Source: Ardenticatenaceae bacterium
GTDB lineage: Bacteria; Chloroflexota; Anaerolineae; Promineifilales; Promineifilaceae
Direction of reading: 5' to 3'
Assembly: GCA_020634245.1 (NCBI GenBank)
Contig: JACKCC010000016.1
Span: 124,001-188,000 of the forward strand
DNA: 64,000 nt
The notes under the pieces are model-generated. The model was not told the DNA's origin, made no database searches, and worked only from the letters and a program-made list of their open reading frames with translations. Below are positions 37,351 through 43,792 of the stretch, piece after piece; positions within the stretch are counted from its first letter, which is position 1; each line of letters opens with the position of its first letter. Position numbers and translations under genes: made by a program.

Positions 37351-37974
37351 CTAGTGTTTCCAGGAAAATTCCCAAACATCTGTTGGATAGCCCAGGAAAT
37401 GGAACTCTTTTTCTTGTCTAAAACCGGTTCTGGTAGTTATCCAAATGTTGTGAACAGGATTCGCAACGTCAACGAGATGAATGTACCCTTGCCCATTACT
37501 GGATAAATGAAGCTTAAAGAATGCCACTGCGTGGCTTTCAGTAAGCTGCGGCACGAACAACCATCCACTTCTGACCAAACCGCTTCCATATTCCGCCCAG
37601 GCTGTAGCGGAAATTTGTAATGGAATTCCCCGGTAAGTACCGCCTAAAGAAATACCATGCCCTAAATCGTTATCGGGGGCAAACAACGCAAGAGGTGCAT
37701 TCTTGGAAACTTGATTTGCCAGATAGGGTTTGTGTGTCTCGTATCGGCCAGGGTTATTCTCTTTGGCCCAATCTAAAACAATTTCAATGGCCAGTCTTTG
37801 ATGGGCAAAATCCAAGATATTTCGGGCCAAATCAACCTTGTTAACGCTATCTGACCACTCATCGTACACTGGTTTTAACACTGGCTCAGTGAAGCAAAGG
37901 TTTTTTAATTCGCTAGTCGAGAAACCTTCGGTGAGTAAAGCAAGAATGTTTTTGAAGTTGTAATATTGGTTCAA
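37351..37974 (-). CDS. Protein with N-terminal effector-associated (EAD)-like domain
   Basis: 207 aa. The first 85 residues (NILALLTEGFSTSELKNLCF, DLARNILDFAHQRLAIEIVL, WAKENNPGRYETH) have the pattern of effector-associated domains, small alpha-helical adaptor modules of bacterial conflict systems: hydrophobic start, FS(T)xELxxLCF, and a helix ending in RP or similar. The C-terminal 110 residues are beta-rich (GGTYRGIPLQISATAWAEYG, HIWDVWEFSWKH-like end) and unrecognised, possibly the effector or a ligand-binding part. AT-rich, no ACGGCCGT. Function is a hypothesis from domain resemblance. Confidence 0.55.
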   Translation of the reverse strand: MNQYYNFKNILALLTEGFSTSELKNLCFTEPVLKPVYDEWSDSVNKVDLARNILDFAHQRLAIEIVLDWAKENNPGRYETHKPYLANQVSKNAPLALFAPDNDLGHGISLGGTYRGIPLQISATAWAEYGSGLVRSGWLFVPQLTESHAVAFFKLHLSSNGQGYIHLVDVANPVHNIWITTRTGFRQEKEFHFLGYPTDVWEFSWKH

Positions 37975-38042
37975 TTATTCACCTAAAAAGCTGCCCATGC
38001 GTATTTGGGAACGACACGCCACCTATCAATGATAAAAAACGC

Positions 38043-38336
38043 TTAATCATCCAAAACAGATTGGATGAGAAACTGATTGTCTGCTTGTTGGGGGGCATTG
38101 TGGAGGGTGTCCTCGATGGGCAGGGACGGCTCAATCACGTCGTCGCGCATGACGTTTTGCTGGGCGACGGCGTGGGGACTGGGGGGCACGCCCTCTAAAT
38201 CGAGTTCATTGAGGACGGCGGCGTAATCGAGCACGGCCGTTAACTGTTCCAAATACTGCTGCTTCTCGGCCTCGGTCAACTGGAGCCGGGCCAGGTGGGC
38301 GATTTTTTCAACATCTTGCAGGGTTAATTTTGACAT
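38043..38336 (-). CDS. gatC: Asp-tRNA(Asn)/Glu-tRNA(Gln) amidotransferase subunit C
   Basis: 97 aa, typical GatC length. MSKLTLQDVEKIAHLARLQL and EAEKQQYLEQLTAVLDYAAV are the family start; LDLEGVPPSPHAVAQQNVMR and DDVIEPSL the following proline-rich belt. GatC stabilises the GatA-GatB complex. It lies 56 bp after def, with a heptad array in the gap, and is separated from gatA by three accessory genes, so the usual gatC-gatA order has been interrupted. Confidence 0.93.
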   Translation of the reverse strand: MSKLTLQDVEKIAHLARLQLTEAEKQQYLEQLTAVLDYAAVLNELDLEGVPPSPHAVAQQNVMRDDVIEPSLPIEDTLHNAPQQADNQFLIQSVLDD

Positions 38337-38345
38337 AGACTTTCT

Positions 38346-38394
38346 TACGTCATCACGTTACGCGTCATGACGCATGACAAAATGACTTATGATT
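38346..38394. repeat. Heptad array with central palindrome, overlapping def stop
   Basis: Seven 7-bp units in phase, including TACGTCA, ATGACGC and AATGACT. The centre is the perfect palindrome GCGTCATGACGC at 38362-38373; units left of it carry GTCA, units right carry its complement TGAC. The right end overlaps the TAA stop of def (38395-38393). A hairpin in the def-gatC mRNA is expected. Confidence 0.75.
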
Positions 38395-38956
38395 ATGCTA
38401 CGGCCGTTTCTGCCGGCTCTTCTCCATCATCTTCAAAACGCTTGTAATACGCCTCTTCCGTCCAGAAATTCTCCTCGCCGGTCAATTTATCAATGTACAA
38501 CACGCCGTTCAGATGGTCGATTTCATGCTGGAAGATACGCGCCGTCCAATCCTTGAGACGCAGACGGATTTTGTTGCCATGCCGGTCTTGTCCGCGCACC
38601 CGAATCGACTCGGCCCGCTCCACTTCCCCCAGGTAGCCGGGAATAGAAAGACAGCCTTCAATGCCATCTACCACGGTCCGCGATTCCCAAACAATTTCTG
38701 GATTGACAATAACGTACAAATCCCGCGAATCAGGAATTTCGTTGCCTTCCTCGTCCTCTTTGGGTAAATCTTCAATGACGGCCAGACGCAGCGAACGGCC
38801 GATTTGCGGGGCCGCCAATCCCACGCCGCGCGCATCGCGCATCGTGTCAATCATATTATCAATCAATTCTTGCAGCTCCGGCCCAAAATCGGTCACAGGA
38901 CGCGTCTTTTGGCGCAAGACGGGTGCTGGTAGGGTTACAATTTCTAATTTACTCAT
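38393..38956 (-). CDS. def: Peptide deformylase
   Basis: 187 aa. All three motifs are present: GVGLAAPQIG (near residue 52), EGCLSIPG with the metal Cys (near 102), and FQHEIDHLNGVLYIDKL with the HEXXH-type metal site (near 145). The enzyme removes the N-formyl group from nascent proteins. It lies between the CNB/PH protein gene and gatC, with heptad arrays on both sides. The last residues (AETAVA) are encoded by an ACGGCCGT copy. Confidence 0.96.
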   Translation of the reverse strand: MSKLEIVTLPAPVLRQKTRPVTDFGPELQELIDNMIDTMRDARGVGLAAPQIGRSLRLAVIEDLPKEDEEGNEIPDSRDLYVIVNPEIVWESRTVVDGIEGCLSIPGYLGEVERAESIRVRGQDRHGNKIRLRLKDWTARIFQHEIDHLNGVLYIDKLTGEENFWTEEAYYKRFEDDGEEPAETAVA

Positions 38957-38966
38957 GGCTTTACCA

Positions 38967-39033
38967 AAGGCAGAAATTTGAAGGCAGAGGGCAAAATGAT
39001 TCTGCCTTCTGATTTCTGCCTTCTACCTTTAAC
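38967..39033. repeat. Inverted heptad array (GGCAGAA family), abutting a stop codon
   Basis: Left arm has 7-bp units such as GGCAGAA and GGCAGAG; right arm has TTCTGCC, TTCTGAT, TTCTGCC and TTCTACC, the reverse complements of the same family. The array ends exactly at the TAA stop of the minus-strand CNB/PH gene (39036-39034). The same units occur at 47309-47343 within the second ABC gene and at 28259. Confidence 0.85.
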
Positions 39034-40812
39034 TTATCCTTCATCAAATTCTTCGATTGGAGTGCGGCGGGGGATACGCCCCTGCTCTTCAGCTTGTTTG
39101 TACACGTCCAGCAGGACAGCATATTCCTTGCGCCGCTGGTCACCTTGTTTAATCGCTTGCTGCCGCCGGTACTGGTCGCGCCGTTTGAAAATATCGCTTT
39201 GCACCTGGTTGGGATTGGAAACGGTCTCAAAGACGATGTCGGCTTGCGCGCCGGCCGTATCAATGACGACGTTGCCAAAGTTGAAAAGCGTAGCCCAAAA
39301 ATTGGGACGATCTGAATTGATGTTTTGCACGTTACTTAGTTCGGCCTGTTTGCGGCTTTCACCAAAGCCAAATGGCTTCCGGTCAATATCAATAACGTAC
39401 CGATCGGTCACCTGGAAGGTGTCGTTACGCCAGTCTTCCACTTGCCAGGTTAGCCAGGCCAACAATCCCAGGAGTGCAATCACGTCAATGATCAACAGGT
39501 TTTGCAGGGTAAACTGGGAATAAGTTAGCAAAATCCAGTTGAGGATCAAGAATCCCAGCAAGGAAACAGTGGGCCAGAGGATGGCTTTGAGCAGGATGAA
39601 GAGATGTTTGCGGTAGGTGACGGTATTGCCATCCTCGACCCGGCCCTGGTAGCGGCGTTTGAAATTGCGCCAGAAGGTAGAGAGGGATGAGGTTGGGGGT
39701 ACGGCCGTTGCCACGGCGTCATCACTTTTCTCTTCAGCCACCATATCATATCCCGGCGGTACGTGAAAATGGCTTTCTACCGAACGGCGCATCGTGGTTT
39801 GAGCCAGGGCCGCGTCTAAAGCCTGTACCCGCTGGCGCAGCCGGTTCAACACCTCTTCAACCTGGCGTGGATCATCAATGTTATCAAAGTAAATCGCGCT
39901 TTTTTGGGCGGCTGTGGTCACGCGTGCCGTGCCAAAATCGAACAGGTTGGCAATAAACGTTGGGCGGTCTACCGCCACACTTTGAATCTGGTCAATGGGA
40001 ATCTTGGTGACGGTTGTGCGGAAGGTGCGCAGGCTGAATTCGCGGTGGATAAGATGTTTACTGGTAATGACAAAATAATCATTAGACCAATCCAGCAGTT
40101 GAAACGCCAGCCACACCCCAAAAATCAGGACGAATAACAGCGGCAGGCCCAGCCGGGGCAGCCCTTGCCAGAATGATTCGGCCGGCTGTGCACTTAACAG
40201 GGTAAACAGCCACAAAGGAACTGCCAGCAGCCCAATGGCCGGCAGCAAGATGCGCAGCAGCAAATACCAATGACTGCGGCGCAGGTATAATTCAACCAGT
40301 TCTTCCGGCAGCAAACTGACGGCAGTGCTGCGTTTGTTGGCTTTCATCCGGCTTTTTTGCGCTTCGGCCCATGCTTCTTCGCTCAACCCGCCGATGTGAC
40401 CGTCGGTGTCATCGTGTTCCGGCTCCAGCGCTTCCAGCACATCGGGATGTTTTTCCAAAAATGGCAGGAAATCGCTGCCTCGGATGATGAGGAGACGGCC
40501 GTTACTGGTCGCTTTAACAGTAGCCGGATGAGCTCCGGGGACAAACAGCCAGGAGTCGCCAAACCATTGACCGGGTAGGTACGGCCGTGTCTCTGGTGTA
40601 TCGCGCACAATGCCCCGGTCATCTACGGCCTGGGCATACAACCGGCCGCTTTTAACGATGTACAAACTGTCGGCCATATCCCGCTGGTAGGCGATGACAG
40701 CGCCCTTATCGAACTCAAACTCTTCGGTAATGGCATCCAGCGCCGCCAACTCAGCATCGGTGAGGGCGTCAAACAAGGGTAATTGTGCTAAAAAGTCGTA
40801 TTTATCGGTCAC
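39034..40812 (-). CDS. Cyclic-nucleotide-binding domain fused to two bacterial PH domains
   Basis: 592 aa. Residues 1-120 are a CNB/Crp-like sensor (FDKGAVIAYQRDMADSLYIV, GQWFGDSWLFVPGAHPATVK). Then two similar units follow, each with paired membrane helices and a bPH2 (DUF304) domain: WSNDYFVITSKHLIHREFSL with DQIQSVAVDRPTFIANLFDF near residue 245-285, and WRNDTFQVTDRYVIDIDRKP with LSNVQNINSDRPNFWATLFN near 475-510. The fusion suggests a membrane protein controlled by a nucleotide or other ligand, of unknown output. It begins divergently to the GH1 gene and ends at a heptad array. Confidence 0.83.
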   Translation of the reverse strand: MTDKYDFLAQLPLFDALTDAELAALDAITEEFEFDKGAVIAYQRDMADSLYIVKSGRLYAQAVDDRGIVRDTPETRPYLPGQWFGDSWLFVPGAHPATVKATSNGRLLIIRGSDFLPFLEKHPDVLEALEPEHDDTDGHIGGLSEEAWAEAQKSRMKANKRSTAVSLLPEELVELYLRRSHWYLLLRILLPAIGLLAVPLWLFTLLSAQPAESFWQGLPRLGLPLLFVLIFGVWLAFQLLDWSNDYFVITSKHLIHREFSLRTFRTTVTKIPIDQIQSVAVDRPTFIANLFDFGTARVTTAAQKSAIYFDNIDDPRQVEEVLNRLRQRVQALDAALAQTTMRRSVESHFHVPPGYDMVAEEKSDDAVATAVPPTSSLSTFWRNFKRRYQGRVEDGNTVTYRKHLFILLKAILWPTVSLLGFLILNWILLTYSQFTLQNLLIIDVIALLGLLAWLTWQVEDWRNDTFQVTDRYVIDIDRKPFGFGESRKQAELSNVQNINSDRPNFWATLFNFGNVVIDTAGAQADIVFETVSNPNQVQSDIFKRRDQYRRQQAIKQGDQRRKEYAVLLDVYKQAEEQGRIPRRTPIEEFDEG

Positions 40813-40914
40813 GGCCGTTACTTCCTTCCTGGAGTTATTTTAACATAAGCCAGAAGCTGTCACCATTATAATCTAATTTGGCGCGCCTTAAACCCCATGT
40901 GATAATAACGAAAA

Positions 40915-40980
40915 AGCTAGAGCTAGAGTGTAGAGATAAAGGGACATCTTCCTCATATCTCTAGCTCTACACTCTAGCTC
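40915..40980. repeat. Perfect 16-bp inverted heptad array before GH1
   Basis: GAGCTAGAGTGTAGAG at 40920-40935 is the exact reverse complement of CTCTACACTCTAGCTC at 40965-40980, with a 29-nt spacer. The right arm runs in 7-bp steps (TCTCTAG, CTCTACA, CTCTAGC). The next bases are the AAAGGAG ribosome binding site of the GH1 gene. A degenerate relative is at 43732-43780. It may influence GH1 translation or simply be an amplified repeat. Confidence 0.85.
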
Positions 40981-40993
40981 AAAGGAGCATCCA

Positions 40994-42331
40994 GTGGCCA
41001 AAGCAGTGATGACTTTTCCAGCAGATTTTCGTTGGGGAACGGCAACGGCCGCATACCAGGTCGAAGGCAACAACACCAACAGCGACTGGTGGCAGTGGGA
41101 ACACAGCGGCAGCAACATTTTAGAAGGTCACAAATCCGGCTTGGCTTCCGATTGGTGGCAAAATGCCGAAGCCGACCTGGATTTGGCCGCCGAAATGGGC
41201 AATAACGCCCACCGTCTGTCGCTGGAATGGAGCCGCATTGAGCCGGAACCCAGCGTCTTTGATCAGGCGGCACTGGATCGCTACCGCCAAATCCTGCAAG
41301 CGATGCACGACCGGGGCATCGAGCCGATGGTCACGCTGCACCACTTTAGCAATCCCATCTGGCTGGCCGAAAAAGGCGACTTCAATTCCTCGTTGGTCCT
41401 CGACTATTTCAAACGCTACACGGCCAAAGTCGTTGATGCGCTGGGCGACCTCATTCCCAAATGGGTGACGATTAATGAGCCAATGGTGTACGCCGTCTTG
41501 CGTTACCTGGACGGCGTATTTCCGGCCCCGCAGCGTAAAGGGTACGGAGCAGCGCTGGAAGCCGTCGGCAATATGCTGCGCTGCCATGCCGCCGCTTACC
41601 ACATTATCAAGGAGCAGTATCCGCAGGCTGAAGTGGGCATTGCCAAGAATACGGCCGTGCTCGAACCGGCTCCCGGCGGTATGTTAAACGGCTGGTGGGC
41701 CAGGAAAGCATCCTGGTTTTACAATGAGGCGATTTGGGATACGCTGGTAGACGGCCGTTTCCGTTGGCCATTCGGTCACGGCAAAGTAGATGGCTTGGCC
41801 GGTTCCTTCGACTTCATCGGCATCAACTATTACACCCGCTTCTACCTCAAATTCCCGCCGCGCGGCAAACTGTGGGAAGAGGAGTGGGGACCGGAAGCAG
41901 TCGTCAGCGATGGCAATTACGGCGAAGTTTATCCCGAAGGCTTGTTCCGGGTCATCAAATCTGTCCTCAAGTACGACAAACCGATCTACATCACCGAAAA
42001 TGGTCTGCCTGATGCCACCGATCGGTTACGGCCGTCCTATCTCATCACCCATCTGCGCGAAATCTGGCGGGCTATCAGCTTCTGCTACCCGGTAATGGGT
42101 TACTACCACTGGAGTTTGGTCGATAACTTCGAATGGGATCGCGGCTGGACGCAGCGTTTTGGCCTGATCGAGTTGGACCCGGAAACGCAAGAACGCAAGC
42201 TGCGCAAAAGCGGCCAGCTTTACGGCGAAATGTGCCGCAGCGGCAGCCTCAGCAGCGAGATGGCCGAACAATATGCACCCGATTTGATACCCGCGTTGTT
42301 TCCTGGTCAGGTTCCAGAAAGGGATTCTTAG
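40994..42331 (+). CDS. GH1 family beta-glycosidase
   Basis: 445 aa from the GTG at 40994; AAAGGAG sits 6 nt before it, and the frame has ATG at 41009 as a poorer choice. MTFPADFRWGTATAAYQVEG is the family opening. KWVTINEPMVYAVLRYLDG carries the acid/base Glu near residue 160, and PIYITENGLPDATDRLRPSY the nucleophile Glu near 335. SLVDNFEWDRGWTQRFGLIE is the aglycone/Trp region. Cytoplasmic (no signal peptide), so it probably hydrolyses imported beta-glucosides or oligosaccharides. The preceding inverted repeat ends at its ribosome binding site. Confidence 0.95.
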   Translation: MAKAVMTFPADFRWGTATAAYQVEGNNTNSDWWQWEHSGSNILEGHKSGLASDWWQNAEADLDLAAEMGNNAHRLSLEWSRIEPEPSVFDQAALDRYRQILQAMHDRGIEPMVTLHHFSNPIWLAEKGDFNSSLVLDYFKRYTAKVVDALGDLIPKWVTINEPMVYAVLRYLDGVFPAPQRKGYGAALEAVGNMLRCHAAAYHIIKEQYPQAEVGIAKNTAVLEPAPGGMLNGWWARKASWFYNEAIWDTLVDGRFRWPFGHGKVDGLAGSFDFIGINYYTRFYLKFPPRGKLWEEEWGPEAVVSDGNYGEVYPEGLFRVIKSVLKYDKPIYITENGLPDATDRLRPSYLITHLREIWRAISFCYPVMGYYHWSLVDNFEWDRGWTQRFGLIELDPETQERKLRKSGQLYGEMCRSGSLSSEMAEQYAPDLIPALFPGQVPERDS

Positions 42332-42462
42332 GGGGTATTTGAAGACTACGTTAATCCTCAAATCCTCTAATCCCCGCAAAAAAGGTCTTGACCAATCCCC
42401 TCTGACTTTGCTGATAGACTGTCAACATAAATTATTTTAAGACTACGAGGAGGTACTCGCAC

Positions 42463-42534
42463 ATGGCAAAAATCTCACGACCTGTTGCGGCTGAATTCAA
42501 TCAGCGTTGTGTGGGTCCATCTGCGATCCGGTAG
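42463..42534 (+). CDS. Candidate 23-residue peptide with strong RBS
   Basis: ATG at 42463 to TAG at 42532-42534 reads MAKISRPVAAEF up to a C-terminus CVGPSAIR, with one Cys. GAGGAGG lies at 42447-42453, 9 nt before the ATG, one of the best ribosome binding sites in the window. AT-rich sequence upstream could hold a promoter (TTGACC at 42388), but the -10 is unclear. A strong terminator begins 30 bp after the stop, so the region looks like a short independent transcript. It could be a leader peptide, a regulatory or secreted peptide, or a chance ORF. No precursor motifs of known RiPPs seen. Confidence 0.5.
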   Translation: MAKISRPVAAEFNQRCVGPSAIR

Positions 42535-42564
42535 TTAAACTCGTTTTTTGACGATTCTTTCCGG

Positions 42565-42592
42565 CCACAGGTGTCCTAGCCTGTGGTTTTTT
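42565..42592 (+). terminator. Rho-independent terminator after the 23-codon ORF
   Basis: CCACAGG and CCTGTGG form a 7-bp stem around an 8-nt loop, followed by TTTTTTG. It closes the short transcript unit carrying the 23-codon ORF. Confidence 0.85.
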
Positions 42593-42621
42593 GTTTCTAC
42601 ACCCTTCCACCTAACTTCAAG

Positions 42622-42656
42622 AAGCCACGAATCACAACGCTGATTCGTGGCTTTTT
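42622..42656 (+). terminator. Second strong Rho-independent terminator
   Basis: GCCACGAATCA at 42624-42634 pairs perfectly with TGATTCGTGGC at 42641-42651, extended by AA/TT to a 13-bp stem, loop CAACGC, then five T in total. Two terminators in a row isolate the RIO-like kinase gene from upstream transcription, so that gene needs its own promoter between here and 42757. Confidence 0.88.
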
Positions 42657-42683
42657 ATTTTCCCCGATTCGCAAATTTTGCCG

Positions 42684-42726
42684 GGGCAGGTCTTGTGCCT
42701 GCCCTGGGCGACCCTTGTGGTCGCCC
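42684..42726. repeat. Tandem short hairpins, REP-like (second copy)
   Basis: GGGCAGG/CCTGCCC (42684-42704) and GGGCGACC/GGTCGCCC around CTTGT (42706-42726) are perfect stems in a row, similar in layout to 30785-30824. They lie in the leader region of the RIO-like kinase gene, 30 bp before its start codon. Confidence 0.75.
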
Positions 42727-42756
42727 CTACGAAGGAAACAAAACGAGTTTTCAAAA

Positions 42757-43737
42757 ATGAGTAAGTACGATTTTCACGAACTTTATTCCGATTACGAATA
42801 TGAAGATCACGGCCGTAACGCCCACCGGCAGCAGCCCAAAACGAAGAAGAAGCAGAAGGGTGACGGCCGTTCCCCCAAAATCATGGCCAACGATCAAAAA
42901 ATGGACGAAATACGCCAAATGGACGACAGTCAGGAAAGCTGGGTTCCTTCCTACGCTGCGGCCCTGGATCCGATGCACCACGAGCGGCAGTGGGTCATCG
43001 ATTCGGTCGCCCCGTTTTACCACGACGCCCTCATCACCGATGTGACCCGTCTGATAAAGGGCGGCAAGGAAGCCAATGTCTATACCTGCACCGCTAATCC
43101 CCATACCGGTTTCGATCTGGTGGCGGCCAAACTGTACCGGCCGCGTATGCTGCGCCATCTCAAAAACGACGCCATCTACAAGGCCGGGCGGCAGCTGCGC
43201 GACGAAGAAGGCAAGCAGATGAAAGGCCGCCGTGTTAAGCTGGCCCTGCGCAAGAAGACCAATTTCGGCAAGCATGTCGACATCATGTGGTGGATTAACA
43301 ACGAGTACAGCGTGCAAAAGAAATTGTATGACGCCGGAGCCGACGTGCCGCAGCCGCTGGCCCATGCCGGTAACACCATCCTCATGGAATTCATCGGCGA
43401 TGAATATGGTTCCGCGCCCACGTTAAGCGAAGTGACACTGAACAGCAGTGAAGCAGAACCGCTTTTTCAGCGCGTAATGGGAAATGTGGCCTTGATGCTG
43501 GACTGCCACCATATTCATGGTGATTTGTCGGCCTACAACATTTTATACTGGGAAGGCGAACTTACGATCATCGACTTCCCGCAAATGGTGGAGGCGCGGC
43601 ACAATCCGCACGCCTACGAACTGCTTTTGCGCGACGTGACGCGGGTTTGCGATTACTTCAACCGCTTTGGCGTGACGGCTGATCCGCAAACCCTTACCGA
43701 CGACCTCTGGCTGCCTTACATGGGGAGCGAAAGCTAG
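42757..43737 (+). CDS. RIO-like atypical serine kinase
   Basis: 326 aa from the ATG at 42757 (MSKYDFHELYSDYEYEDHG); the frame is open further left, but that part covers terminators and hairpins. A charged N-terminus with KTKKKQKGDG is followed by the RIO kinase core: LIKGGKEANVYTC as nucleotide loop, LVAAKLYRPRML with the ATP Lys near residue 129, HGDLSAYNILYWEGELTIID with catalytic Asp and metal Asn near 255, and IIDFPQ as the metal Asp. RIO1/RIO3-like kinases are linked to ribosome maturation in archaea and eukaryotes; bacterial roles are unclear. The stop codon TAG is part of a heptad array. Confidence 0.9.
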   Translation: MSKYDFHELYSDYEYEDHGRNAHRQQPKTKKKQKGDGRSPKIMANDQKMDEIRQMDDSQESWVPSYAAALDPMHHERQWVIDSVAPFYHDALITDVTRLIKGGKEANVYTCTANPHTGFDLVAAKLYRPRMLRHLKNDAIYKAGRQLRDEEGKQMKGRRVKLALRKKTNFGKHVDIMWWINNEYSVQKKLYDAGADVPQPLAHAGNTILMEFIGDEYGSAPTLSEVTLNSSEAEPLFQRVMGNVALMLDCHHIHGDLSAYNILYWEGELTIIDFPQMVEARHNPHAYELLLRDVTRVCDYFNRFGVTADPQTLTDDLWLPYMGSES

Positions 43738-43780
43738 AGCTATAGGAAGAATGAGTCCCTCTAGCTCCATACTTTAACTG
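43732..43780. repeat. Heptad array (GCTAGAG family) supplying a stop codon
   Basis: Begins AGCTAGA at 43732, within which TAG at 43735-43737 is the stop of the RIO-like kinase. GCTATAG follows, and TCTAGCT at 43760-43766 is the inverted partner. The arrangement repeats a degenerate form of the array at 40915-40980, again ending just before a ribosome binding site (GAAGGA) and start codon, here of the first ABC exporter gene. Confidence 0.75.
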
Positions 43781-43792
43781 AAGGATGTACCA

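Noticed and set aside
42341..42376. Possible degenerate heptad array after the GH1 gene
   Set aside because: TTAATCC-like units are present but with 7- and 8-bp spacing; too weak to list as an array.
42583..42756. Upstream extension of the RIO-like kinase
   Set aside because: It crosses two terminators and REP-like hairpins and has no protein pattern.
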